In this document: positions 43,916-52,681 of the stretch, piece after piece | Layout: the number at the start of each line of letters is the position of its first letter | Position numbering within the stretch: position 1 is the stretch's first letter | Assembly: GCA_965206395.1 (NCBI GenBank) | Contig: CBDBJK010000038.1 | Span: 496,001-560,000, forward strand | From: CBDBJK01 sp965206395 | GTDB taxonomy: Bacteria; Chloroflexota; Dehalococcoidia; Lucifugimonadales; CATOSD01 | Length of the DNA: 64,000 nucleotides | Reading direction: 5' to 3' | Position numbers and translations under genes: made by a program | The notes under the pieces: generated by a model | Database searches by the model: none | Told to the model about the DNA's origin: nothing | The model's input: only the letters and a program-made list of their open reading frames with translations

Positions 43916-44165
43916 AATAACTCTTAGGCCCAGCACCGCTCGACAAGCCAGAAGGCTTTCAATCCGGGATTATGAACGCATCGCAAGGGCAATTGATACC
44001 CTTGCAGATAACCCCAGACCACATGGTATAGAGAAACTTCAAGGCGTTGACCTCTGGCGTCTCCGAATAGGTGACTATAGGGTAATTTATGCGATTGACG
44101 ATGAGGAAATGCTCATCACGGTTGTCAGAATAGGGCATCGACGCGAAATTTACCGAAGGTTGTAA
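43908..44165 (+). CDS. RelE/ParE-family toxin
   Basis: The 85-aa basic protein (GTG start) has the RelE/ParE layout: YRITLRPSTARQARRL, DNPRPHGIEKLQGVDLWRLRIGDYRVIYAIDDEEMLITVVRIGHRREIYRRL. This is close to RelE-type mRNA interferases, but the sequence does not tell ribosome-dependent cleavage from a gyrase-type target. It is followed by a strong terminator. Confidence 0.88.
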   Translation: MYRITLRPSTARQARRLSIRDYERIARAIDTLADNPRPHGIEKLQGVDLWRLRIGDYRVIYAIDDEEMLITVVRIGHRREIYRRL

Positions 44166-44184
44166 GGTGTTAGGTTAGAATTCC

Positions 44185-44212
44185 AAGGCCCCGGAAGCTC
44201 CGGGGCCTTTTT
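44185..44212 (+). terminator. Intrinsic terminator after the toxin-antitoxin pair
   Basis: AAGGCCCCGG pairs with CCGGGGCCTT around a short loop and is followed by a T-run. This is a strong rho-independent terminator 20 bp after the toxin stop. Confidence 0.92.
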
Positions 44213-44334
44213 GTATTTGCCTCGACTTTCCTGCAAGTCAACGGCAAAGAATAGGCCATCAGGTAATTGGAAATCGATGCCAAGTAGGGTATAGTCTCCG
44301 ACGGTAGCCTACCGTTTCAGGACAGCATTCATTT

Positions 44335-45366
44335 ATGAGCTTAACTCTACTCTGGCTTCAGCTTGCGGGTTCCGCGATTATCATCCTAGGGGCATCCAAC
44401 TTCCTAGCGAAATCGGCGGACGTCATAGCCTTCAAGACAGGGCTTGGGCGGTCCTTTGTCGGCGTCGTGTTGCTTGCTACGGCAACGTCTCTGCCGGAGT
44501 TGGGAACCGGTGTCAGTTCTATCGCATTGCTTGATGAGCCAGACCTGGCAGCAGGCGACGCCTTCGGCAGCAACCTGTTCAATCTTCTCATCATCGGCCT
44601 TCTGGACATCTTCTGGCGAAATGGCCCTATTCTGACCAGAGTCACCGTGACCTCGGTGGTTATAGGGGCCTTGGGAATCGTTATGATCTCCCTGGCCGCC
44701 ATCGCTATTCTCATCCACAGTATGACTACAACCACGTCAGGCTGGTACATCAGCCCTATATCTGTGCTTATCATTGTTGTGTTCGTGGTGGCGATGTTCA
44801 TCATATATCGGGTGGAAAAACAGTCCGAAGCTGAAGACGAAGAGGATGACCCTGTATCCGAAGACGGCGAGCATGAATACGCAGGCAACTCTCTAGGCAG
44901 GGCTGTTCTGACCTACGCGTTGGCTGCCGCTGTTGTGGTTGTCGCGGCGATATGGCTTGCAAAGACGGGCGACGGCATCGCTGAAGAGATGGGATGGCAG
45001 GCGAGCTTTATGGGAACGCAGTTCCTGGCGTTCAGCACCTCTCTGCCGGAGCTTGCGGCGTCTTTCGCCGCTATACGCCTGAACGCCCCGGAGCTTGCGA
45101 TAAGCAACGTGCTTGGCAGCAACCTGTTTAACATGGGCTTCATACTGTTTCTCGATGACGTGGCTTTCACCGATGGAGTTTTCTGGACGTCCATCTCGGA
45201 GGTACACATACTGACAGCGGTCATAGCAGTCATCATGACAGCCGTAGTCATAATCGCGCTTGTTATTCCACGCCGTAATAGGCCAAGCACATTCTGGACG
45301 TTGGAGGCCTTGATTCTAATCGGCCTCTACGTAGCTGCCAGTGTTCTCGTATTCAGCCTTGGCTGA
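44335..45366 (+). CDS. Calcium/sodium antiporter, CaCA family
   Basis: The 343-aa membrane protein has two homologous halves with the alpha-repeat motifs ATATSLPELGTGVSSI plus GDAFGSNLFNL (first half) and AFSTSLPELAASFAAI plus NVLGSNLFNMG (second half). They are separated by an acidic cytosolic loop (EAEDEEDDPVSEDGEHE, residues ~163-180). About ten helices are visible. The usual role is cation exchange driven by Na+ or H+; the ion is uncertain. Confidence 0.92.
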   Translation: MSLTLLWLQLAGSAIIILGASNFLAKSADVIAFKTGLGRSFVGVVLLATATSLPELGTGVSSIALLDEPDLAAGDAFGSNLFNLLIIGLLDIFWRNGPILTRVTVTSVVIGALGIVMISLAAIAILIHSMTTTTSGWYISPISVLIIVVFVVAMFIIYRVEKQSEAEDEEDDPVSEDGEHEYAGNSLGRAVLTYALAAAVVVVAAIWLAKTGDGIAEEMGWQASFMGTQFLAFSTSLPELAASFAAIRLNAPELAISNVLGSNLFNMGFILFLDDVAFTDGVFWTSISEVHILTAVIAVIMTAVVIIALVIPRRNRPSTFWTLEALILIGLYVAASVLVFSLG

Positions 45367-45471
45367 GTGCGCCACGAAATTCTTGACAGAGATGAGCCGA
45401 GATTCTAGACTACCGCCATCGAGGGCAGTGACTCGCCGACGTTATGACTCTGGGAAATGAGGAGACGCTAC

Positions 45472-46263
45472 ATGAGCGAAACTATCTTGATGGAACGTAA
45501 GGGTTCCGTAGTGTACCTGACGCTCAACCGACCAGAGGTGCTCAACGCGATCAACCGCGAGCTTGGCAACACGCTGTTAGGCCATCTGAAGGACTGCGAA
45601 GAAGACGATACAGTGCGCGCCATTGTGCTTCGCGGCTCAGGTAGGGCGTTCTGTGCAGGCGACGACATTCGAGGCGGCGGACAACAGCGGGGCGACGGTT
45701 CCCAGCCATCACGAGACCCAGTGCGAACAGCCAGAGAAGGCCCTTACTACAACCTGGTTAAAGCCATCAGAACGATTCCCAAGCCTGTTATTGCTCGCGT
45801 GCATGGCTACGCAGTCGGGGCAGGTTGCGATCTCGTGCTGGCGAGCGATTTCGCTATAGCCGCTGAGAGTGCGCGGATAGGACTGGTTTTCGTGCAGAGG
45901 GCGATCATCGGTGGCACATACCTCATCACAAAGCATATAGGCCTAAAGAGGGCATCTGAGTTGCTCTTGCTTGGAGACTGGGTGGAAGCTCCTAAAGCCA
46001 TGGAACTGGGAATGATTACCCGTTGCGTGCCCGACGACGAGCTTGACTCCACGCTGGACGAATGGGTCGAGCGTATCGCAAAGGGGCCGACCAAGGTGAT
46101 GGGCTACATAAAGACCGGAATCAACCTTGGCCTCAATGCAGATGTCGAGCGCGGGGTCGAGCATCAGTCATACATGCAGTACTTCGCGACGCTGACGGAG
46201 GACAGAGCGGAGGGCGCAAAGGCTTTCGTGGAGAAGCGACAGCCTGTGTATACAGGGCGTTAG
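45472..46263 (+). CDS. Enoyl-CoA hydratase/isomerase family protein
   Basis: The start at 45472 follows GAGGAG; the frame opens at 45457. The 263-aa crotonase-fold protein has the oxyanion-hole segments GSGRAFCAGDDIRG and HGYAVGAGCDLVLASDFAIAAESA, and the RASELLLLGDWVEAPKAMELGMI stretch. It probably hydrates or isomerises acyl-CoA substrates. It is the first of three tightly spaced genes with two CoA-transferases, pointing to a carboxylic-acid activation and beta-oxidation-like route. Confidence 0.92.
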   Translation: MSETILMERKGSVVYLTLNRPEVLNAINRELGNTLLGHLKDCEEDDTVRAIVLRGSGRAFCAGDDIRGGGQQRGDGSQPSRDPVRTAREGPYYNLVKAIRTIPKPVIARVHGYAVGAGCDLVLASDFAIAAESARIGLVFVQRAIIGGTYLITKHIGLKRASELLLLGDWVEAPKAMELGMITRCVPDDELDSTLDEWVERIAKGPTKVMGYIKTGINLGLNADVERGVEHQSYMQYFATLTEDRAEGAKAFVEKRQPVYTGR

Positions 46264-46264
46264 C

Positions 46265-47509
46265 ATGGCAAACCAGATGCCTGTTCAACCAAAAGCTCTG
46301 GGCGACCTTCAGGTGCTCGACATTTCGCTGGAGATAGGCGCGTATTGCGCCAAGCTGTTGGCAGACCTTGGCGCTCGCGTCATTCGGGTCGAGCCTCCTG
46401 GCGGCGATGTGCTTCGTCAAAAAGGCCCCTACTATCATGGCGAGGTCGATCCGGAGAAAAGCCTGCGGCATTTCAATTACAACACCGGCAAGCAGAGCAT
46501 TACGCTGGACATTGAGACTGAAAAGGGAGCCGCGCTGTTCAGCAGGTTAGCAGAGCAGTCCGATGTGGTGATTGAAGGCTATGCCCCCGGACACCTTGCG
46601 CGTATAGGCCTGGACTACGAGACGCTTTCTCAGGCAAACTCAGAGCTAATCATGGCTTCGATCACCCCTTTTGGACAGCAAGGGCCGTACAGCGGCTATG
46701 TGGGTACCGACCTGGTTGGGGTCGCTATGGGCGGCCTTATGTATCTCTGTGGATTTTCCGAAGACCCCCCCAACTATCCATCAGGTCTTCAGGGCTATCA
46801 TATGGTCTCAATCGCCGCGTGTACGGGCATTACGATGGCGGTCTGCGCTCGCGATTTCGACCCAGAAAGACGTGGCAAACATCTGGATATCTCTATGCAA
46901 GAGGCGGTGGCGATGTCAACGGTTCAGACCGCCAATGCCAACTTTCATACCGTGCATGGACAAAAGCCTGGACGCGCCGGATTCGGAAGCGTCGGTGGAC
47001 GAGGACGCTCAATTTTCCAATGCAAGGATGGAGGCTGGATTAGCTTCGTGGTTCCGCCTGGACTCTGGGACGGTTTCGTTGAGTGGCTCTCCGAGCACGA
47101 CATCGCCGGTGATCTCGCAGACCCGCAGTCGGACGATCCCGCAAAGCGCACGTTAGACCCGCGCCCCTCAATCATCGAGGCGACCCAGAAACTCGCTGCG
47201 TTATACGACAGGGATGATATTTTCCACGAGGGGCAGAAACGCCGCCTGCTCTGTATGCCTGTCAACACTGTGGAAGACTTGTATCGTGACGAACAGCTAA
47301 ACAACAGAGGGTTCTTCGTGGGGATTGAGCACAGCGCCCTGAATGACACGCTGGTATATCCCGGCGCGCCTGTGAAGCTTTCCGAAACGCCGATGCGGAT
47401 AACTCACCCGGCCCCAACGATGGGTCAGCACAGTGATGAAGTTTTCCTGGGCGACCTTGGACTGACAGAAAAGGAATTAGCCGAACTTAGAGATCGGGGT
47501 GTCATTTAA
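46265..47509 (+). CDS. CaiB/BaiF (family III) CoA-transferase
   Basis: The 414-aa protein follows the hydratase gene after one base. It has the family's LGDLQVLDISLEIGAYCAKLLADLGARVIRVEPPGGD start and GKQSITLDIETEKG region, and ends LGDLGLTEKELAELRDRGVI. These enzymes move CoA between carboxylic acids through an Asp-linked intermediate. The stop overlaps the next ATG (TAATG), so the two CoA-transferases are coupled and may form a heteromeric or paired enzyme. Confidence 0.93.
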   Translation: MANQMPVQPKALGDLQVLDISLEIGAYCAKLLADLGARVIRVEPPGGDVLRQKGPYYHGEVDPEKSLRHFNYNTGKQSITLDIETEKGAALFSRLAEQSDVVIEGYAPGHLARIGLDYETLSQANSELIMASITPFGQQGPYSGYVGTDLVGVAMGGLMYLCGFSEDPPNYPSGLQGYHMVSIAACTGITMAVCARDFDPERRGKHLDISMQEAVAMSTVQTANANFHTVHGQKPGRAGFGSVGGRGRSIFQCKDGGWISFVVPPGLWDGFVEWLSEHDIAGDLADPQSDDPAKRTLDPRPSIIEATQKLAALYDRDDIFHEGQKRRLLCMPVNTVEDLYRDEQLNNRGFFVGIEHSALNDTLVYPGAPVKLSETPMRITHPAPTMGQHSDEVFLGDLGLTEKELAELRDRGVI

Positions 47510-48702
47510 TGCCAGGCTCATATTCTAATGGCCAGCCTCAAAAGCCTCTCAGTGGCATAAGAGTGCTGGATTTTTGCTGGATGATAGCGGGGCCAATGAC
47601 AACTCGCATACTGGCTGATCTGGGCGCAGAGGTTATCAAGGTTGAGTCGTACAACCGCATTGATAGAATACGCGAGGGCGGGCCTCGCCTAGAAGACGAC
47701 CCTCATCTGGACGCCGCCGGAGTCTTCGCCGATTGCAACTCGAACAAGCGTAGCATCGTCCTTGACCTGAACACCTCCAGAGACAGAGAATTCGCCAGAG
47801 AGTTGGCGGCAATCTCCGACATGGTGACGGACAACTTTACGGGCGACCGCATGACCCGCTGGGGGCTTGGCTACAGTGATCTCGTAAAGGTTAACCCTTC
47901 CCTTATCGTGATGTCGATGCCGGTGATGGGCACTACAGGGCCTCGGATACGGTATGGGGCGTATGGCAACGGAGTCTCTGCGTTGGCTGGATTCAACATG
48001 CTAATGGGCTTTCCAGAGAGGCCGCCTGTCGGAATCGGCCCCCTATACCCTGATTTCACGAGTCCCTTTTTCGGGGCCACAGCGCTATTCTCTGCGCTTC
48101 ATTATCGCAATCTCACAGGAAAGGGCCAGTTCATCGATCTCGCTCAGTACCAGGCGAGCGCCAGCCTTCTCGACACTGAAATCCTAGACTATAGTGTCAA
48201 TGGAACTGTGCCAAACCAGAGCGCCAACCGCAGCCCGCATTCGTGCCCACATGGGGCATTTCGGAGTATGGGCGACGATAATTGGGTTGTCGTGGAGATA
48301 ACCTCAGACGCTCAATGGCAAGCCGTCTGCCGCATCATGGAGCGCCCTGATCTGGCCGCAGACGAGAGGCTTCAGACGCTGGCGGGCCGCAAAGCTCATG
48401 AAGATGTGATTGATAGCGAATTGGAACGCTGGACGTCTCAAAGAGACCGATGGGAAATCATGGAAATCCTTCAATCTACAGGAATTGCTGCGGGCGTAGT
48501 CCAAACCCTACAGGATATGCTAGAGCATGATACCCATATGGCCCAGGAGCATTATCAGAAGATCAATCACCCGTCTGGGTATGAGTTTACGGTTCACAGG
48601 CTGCCAATGCGGATAGATGACGAAGTGCCCGAAGCGTCGCATCATCCCTCGATGGGCGGGGATGACGACTACGTGCTCGGAGAACTTCTTGGCCTGAGGT
48701 GA
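47509..48702 (+). CDS. CaiB/BaiF (family III) CoA-transferase, second copy
   Basis: The 397-aa paralogue begins LSGIRVLDFCWMIAGPMTTRILADLGAEVIKVES and has the SNKRSIVLDLNTSRDR and ASASLLDTEILDYSVNG regions. It is translationally coupled to the upstream CoA-transferase. The specific acid substrates cannot be told from sequence. Just 38 bp downstream the first IS630-type copy begins. Confidence 0.93.
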   Translation: MPGSYSNGQPQKPLSGIRVLDFCWMIAGPMTTRILADLGAEVIKVESYNRIDRIREGGPRLEDDPHLDAAGVFADCNSNKRSIVLDLNTSRDREFARELAAISDMVTDNFTGDRMTRWGLGYSDLVKVNPSLIVMSMPVMGTTGPRIRYGAYGNGVSALAGFNMLMGFPERPPVGIGPLYPDFTSPFFGATALFSALHYRNLTGKGQFIDLAQYQASASLLDTEILDYSVNGTVPNQSANRSPHSCPHGAFRSMGDDNWVVVEITSDAQWQAVCRIMERPDLAADERLQTLAGRKAHEDVIDSELERWTSQRDRWEIMEILQSTGIAAGVVQTLQDMLEHDTHMAQEHYQKINHPSGYEFTVHRLPMRIDDEVPEASHHPSMGGDDDYVLGELLGLR

Positions 48703-48966
48703 GGGGGTACTTTGCCACCATAATCATGTGGGCGAGCTACTAGTGGTCCAACATCATTGAAATGAATACCATGATAGTCATTGTTCCTCTTGGGGGTTCA
48801 ATCGTAACGTTGAACCGAGGAGGAACCATGATGTCTACCAAGAAGTACCGTATCAGACTGACTACCGACGAACAACAGGAACTCAACGCCTTGGTCTCAC
48901 GCGGTCGGGCTGCGGCGTACAAACAGACGGGGGAATGAAGGACGCGGACATGCGCGCATTCTGCTG

Positions 48967-49512
48967 ATGAGCGATGAGTCACGCTCGGACGGGGGAATGA
49001 AGGACGCGGACATCACCAGCGCGCTCGGTGTGGGACAGTCAACGGTCGAGCGAATACGCAAGCGCTGTGTGGAGGAGGGGGTCGAGTCTGCGCTGAATCG
49101 CAAAAAGCAACTGCGTCGGCGTCAAAAGAGACTGGACGGCGAAGGTGAAGCACGGTTGATAGCGATGGCCTGCGGGGAACCGCCGGAGGGGCGTGCCAGT
49201 TGGACCCTGAAGCTGTTGGCTGACCAGTTGGTCGAGTGTGAGATAGTCGGGACCATTAGCACCGAGACGGTTCGCCAGGCGCTTCAAAAAAAAAACGAAC
49301 TGAAGCCGTGGCTGAAGCAGAGTTGGTGCATCCCGCCCGGTCAGAGCGCGGAGTTTGTGTGCGCGATGGAAGACGTGATGGAAGACGTACTGGAGGTCTA
49401 CCAACGGCCGTACGATGGGAATGAGGTTCTGGTGTGCATGACTGACTACCGACGAACAACAGGAACTCAACTTGGTCTCAGTACAAACAGACCCATGCGC
49501 GCATTCTGCTGA
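48967..49512 (+). pseudogene. Rearranged IS630 transposase, first fragment
   Basis: This 181-codon frame carries the helix-turn-helix part of the transposase and, unlike the other copies, continues without frameshift into the second reading frame (QALQKKNELKPWLKQSWCIPPG), because its A-tract has ten As behind a C. It runs into the duplication junction at 49440 and ends in scrambled sequence, so it lacks the DDE residues after the first Asp. Confidence 0.8.
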
Positions 49513-49967
49513 TGAGCGATGAGTCACGCTCGGACGGGGGAATGAAGGACGCGGACATCACCAGCGCGCTCGGTGTGGGACAGTCAACGGTCGAGCGAAT
49601 ACGCAAGCGCTGTGTGGAGGAGGGGGTCGAGTCTGCGCTGAATCGCAAAAAGCAACTGCGTCGGCGTCAAAAGAGACTGGACGGCGAAGGTGAAGCACGG
49701 TTGATAGCGATGGCCTGCGGGGAACCGCCGGAGGGGCGTGCCAGTTGGACCCTGAAGCTGTTGGCTGACCAGTTGGTCGAGTGTGAGATAGTCGGGACCA
49801 TTAGCACCGAGACGGTTCGCCAGGCGCTTAAAAAAAAACGAACTGAAGCCGTGGCTGAAGCAGAGTTGGTGCATCCCGCCCGGTCAGAGCGCGGAGTTTG
49901 TGTGCGCGATGGAAGACGTGATGGAAGACGTACTGGAGGTCTACCAACGGCCGTACGATGGGAATGA
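49512..49967 (+). pseudogene. Duplicated IS630 OrfA fragment in copy A
   Basis: This repeats the OrfA-type helix-turn-helix region (SDESRSDGGMKDADITSALGVGQSTVERIRKRCVEEG) and ends in the out-of-frame reading after the A9 tract. It belongs to the tandem duplication within copy A and lacks the true OrfA start. Confidence 0.75.
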
Positions 49968-50550
49968 GGTTCTGGTGTGCATGGATGAGACGAGCAAACA
50001 GCAAGTCAAGGAGACGCGAGTGCCGCGTCCCGCAGCGCCCGGCTTATCGGCGGCATACGACTACGAATACGAGCGCAATGGAGTGAGCAGCCTGTTCATG
50101 CTGTTTGCACCGTTGGACGGATGGCGCCGAGTCGAGGTCAGAGAGCGTCGCACGAAGGTGGACTGGGCGCATGTGATAAAGAAACTAGTCGACGAGGACT
50201 ACCCTGACAGAGACCGGATCGTGCTGGTAATGGACAATCTCAACACTCACAAGCTGTCCTCGCTATACGAGGCATTCGAGCCTGCTGAGGCGAGGCGTAT
50301 AGCTGAGCGACTGGAGATACACTACACTCCCAAACACGGGAGTTGGTTGAATATGGCGGAGATAGAGATCGGTGTGCTGGCTCGACAGTGCCTGGACCGA
50401 CGGATTGCCAATCAAGACATCCTGCGCGGCGAGGTCAATGCTTGGCAGAATCAACGCAACCGGGATGTGATACGAGTGGATTGGCGCTTCACTACCGAGG
50501 ATGCGCGCATCAAGCTAAAGTCACTCTACCCATCAATACAAAAACGTTGA
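49900..50550 (+). CDS. IS630 transposase OrfB (catalytic half), copy A
   Basis: The 216-aa frame holds the DDE catalytic region: Asp in VLVCMDETSKQQ, Asp in RIVLVMDNLNTHKLSSL, Glu in WLNMAEIEIGVLARQCL. It is identical in translation to OrfB of copy C. On its own it lacks the DNA-binding half, so activity would need frameshifting or slippage from OrfA. Confidence 0.85.
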   Translation: MCAMEDVMEDVLEVYQRPYDGNEVLVCMDETSKQQVKETRVPRPAAPGLSAAYDYEYERNGVSSLFMLFAPLDGWRRVEVRERRTKVDWAHVIKKLVDEDYPDRDRIVLVMDNLNTHKLSSLYEAFEPAEARRIAERLEIHYTPKHGSWLNMAEIEIGVLARQCLDRRIANQDILRGEVNAWQNQRNRDVIRVDWRFTTEDARIKLKSLYPSIQKR

Positions 50551-50554
50551 ACCA

Positions 50555-51196
50555 CTAGTTCAGGAGTGGAAATTGTGGAAGCATCTTGATGTGGATGAGG
50601 ACATCATCGGCCCTCTAGGTGATCGCCGCGAATGGACGCACTGCAATTCCTTGAACCTCACTCCCGACGATGACCTTCTTGTGAGTTTCCGCCGAATCGA
50701 CGTGGTCGCTATTGCGGATAAAGAGAGTAGCAAGCTCAAGTGGAAGTGGGGGCGTGGCGAAATCTCTCATCAACACAATCCCACCTACCTGGACAACGGA
50801 CATGTATTGATATTTGACAATGGCGCATACGGCAGCGGCATACAGCGTTCAAAGGTCGTAGAGATAGACCCGGATACAAACGAGATAGTGTGGAGCTATG
50901 AGGGAGGCCCGCCGATGTCGTTCTACAGCTTCCACATCAGCAGCGCGGAACGCCTGCCCAACGGAAATACGCTCATCTACGAAGGCGCTCACGGACGCAT
51001 CTTCGAGGTAACGCCTGCCAAAGAGATAGTCTGGGAGTACATTAATCCCTACTTCTACCCGGACCGGCGCACGGGAACCAGTGGAAACGCCACGTATCGC
51101 GCGTACCGCTACGGGCCAGAACATCCGGCGTTACAGGGCAAAGACCTTGACCCGACTAGATTTGCCAATCTGAACCGGCTTTACAATAGCCGATAG
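50555..51196 (+). pseudogene. Arylsulfotransferase-type protein, 5'-truncated remnant next to IS copy A
   Basis: The reading frame enters from the IS edge and encodes about 213 residues of an ASST-family C-terminal part: WKLWKHLDVDEDI, REWTHCNSLNL, ISHQHNPTYLDNGHVLIFDNG, the SFYSFHISSAERLPNGNTLIYEGAHGRIFEVT stretch, and IVWEYINPYFYP. The N-terminal half of the family (~170-200 residues) is absent. Removing the IS leaves an open frame leftwards for only a few codons into sequence that does not resemble the missing half, so the 5' part appears deleted. Confidence 0.8.
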
Positions 51197-51239
51197 CTAA
51201 AGGCCGATGTGCTTGCGGGAAGGTATGGAACCCCTTTGA

Positions 51240-51479
51240 TTAGCCTGTTGTTATGCCAGTCGAAATGATTGGCTGAGGGGCTTCACCCTCGCTTGTCGTG
51301 CTGTTTGATATCGGGACAACAAGTGCGAAGAACAACAGGATGCCTACGCCTCCAGTGATGGCGCTCATACCAAGGGCACGCCAGCCTGCTCGAACGCTTT
51401 TGCGATAGAGGACGAAGCCGCCTCCAATCATCGCAAACGCAAGCGGTAGTAAAACAACGAGCAAGACGCCCAAGCCCAT
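51240..51479 (-). CDS. Small two-helix membrane protein (hypothetical)
   Basis: From ATG 51479 this encodes 79 residues with two hydrophobic helices (about residues 3-22 and 38-58) and a Ser/Thr/Pro-rich end. GAGGGGG lies upstream of the ATG. No family is recognised. The frame opens further upstream, but that extension is not hydrophobic and has no ribosome-binding site. Confidence 0.5.
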   Translation of the reverse strand: MGLGVLLVVLLPLAFAMIGGGFVLYRKSVRAGWRALGMSAITGGVGILLFFALVVPISNSTTSEGEAPQPIISTGITTG

Positions 51480-52180
51480 TAGGATGCCCCCTCTTGAGAG
51501 GATAGATAGTTTGGTCACCTCAATTGTACAGGGAAGTCCAGCAATTCGAATCAATGAAAGTATCCAACTGCCCTCGGCAAAAAGGATGAATGCGGACGTT
51601 TGCCGGATGGCAGTGGCTCGCCGACTCCTTGACAGTGCTGTTGCAGACAACTAAATTTAGCCTTGTAAAATCCATTTTGTATTTGACATAACCAAACACA
51701 TGAAGTAGAATGCCGCCCATAAGCCTGAGTCAGTATGACATAAGAATCCTTGCTCCATGGCAGACATGTGCCCTTGCCTAAACTCGGTTTTGTACTTTCC
51801 AATTGTGTCCCACTTTCACTGACGTTCTACAATAAAGATGCATAGGCAGGCCTTCAACGGCTGAATGCGGGGCGGTCATTGAGTCATAGACTAGCTCAAT
51901 TGCTCAAGCGCCTTTCTGGACTGCTTCCTCAAGGTACCCTATTTGTGGTTTCATTATTTCGGGGCCTCCACTGTCACATATGATTCGTTCTCTTTCATAT
52001 GTACTGCTGTACTGCGGATCGGCCCCTTTTGTCTGCCTCGCTGTACCATTCACAGCCTCAAATTACTCTGGAAAACCGTTGTCCCAAAAGACCCGCACCC
52101 AAATCATTTGGGCAGTTGAGTATTGACGAGCATGCCAGGAAAGATGAAAATATGTGTTGTGATTCGACAACTGCTTTTTT
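51480..52180. other. Gene-poor stretch with an orphan promoter
   Basis: I find no convincing protein gene in this ~700-bp stretch: the open frames lack family features and good ribosome-binding sites. It contains a consensus sigma-70 promoter at 51683-51711 pointing right. It may hold a small RNA, a degraded gene, or the leader of the truncated TPP-enzyme gene at 52181. Confidence 0.5.
51683..51711 (+). promoter_or_regulatory. Consensus sigma-70 promoter without an adjacent gene
   Basis: TTGACA (51683-51688) and TAGAAT (51706-51711) are separated by exactly 17 bp. No start codon with a good ribosome-binding site follows within 300 bp. The first plausible gene in this direction begins at 52181. 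Confidence 0.6.
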
Positions 52181-52588
52181 ATGGCGACGATACCTATGCC
52201 AGTCTCGGTAAAAAGCTCGCAGCTCATTTACGGCGCATTGAAGTCAGCCGACGTGCGACTCATCTCAGCCCTGCCGGAGACCTGGCTCGTTCATCTGATT
52301 CAGTTGGCTGACGACGACCCAGATGTTACGCTGGTACGTCTCAACAAGGAGGAGGAGGGCGTAGGAATCTCGGCTGGCGCGCACTTTGCAGGTGTCAAAT
52401 CGGCCATGCTCATGCAGAATCACGGATTTCTAGCGTCCGTCAACGCAATAGTGTCACTGGCCCAGCTTTACCGCATACCTCTGCTAATGCTCATCAGCTA
52501 TCGTGGAGAGATGGGAGAGCGAGACCCCTGGCAGACCGAGGGCGGCTCCGGCTCTCCGGTTCGTGTCATCGCGCTTGTGGAGGGTTAG
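52181..52588 (+). pseudogene. Sulfopyruvate/phosphonopyruvate decarboxylase alpha-type subunit, C-terminally truncated
   Basis: The 135-aa product matches the TPP-binding (PYR) half of ComD-like decarboxylases: VRLISALPETWLVHLIQLA, TLVRLNKEEEGVGISAGAHFAGVKSAMLMQNHGFLASVNAIVSL, LMLISYRGEMGERDPWQTEGG. Relatives continue about 45-50 residues further (roughly 180 aa in all). Here it ends in an unrelated SGSPVRVIALVEG, and no partner beta subunit lies next to it. It is probably a decayed gene. Confidence 0.7.
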
Positions 52589-52681
52589 CCGTGACCCATA
52601 ACTCGGCTCTTTAGTGACACACCAAGGGCAGATTTTCCTACTATTGCAACTCCATGCCTCGTCTAGTGTCAGGGAGTTGGT

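Larger units (their letters stand above)
48741..50557 (+). mobile_element. IS630-family element, copy A, internally rearranged
   Basis: The ends match copies B and C: left TAGTGGTCCAACATCATTG and right end, reversed, TAGTGGTTCAACGTTTTTG, in a CTAG target with TA at each side. The copy is longer (about 1.8 kb against 1.25 kb). Near 48929 a ~20-bp piece copied from further downstream has been inserted. At 49440 the sequence jumps back to the start of the coding region (matching 62119 in copy C), with two small deletions, giving a partial tandem duplication. It could be a real rearrangement or an assembly artefact of multicopy IS sequence. Confidence 0.85.

Noticed and set aside
52123..52311. 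An overlapping frame starting upstream of the truncated decarboxylase
   Set aside because: Its translation lacks family similarity, while the overlapping frame from 52181 matches ComD-like proteins.
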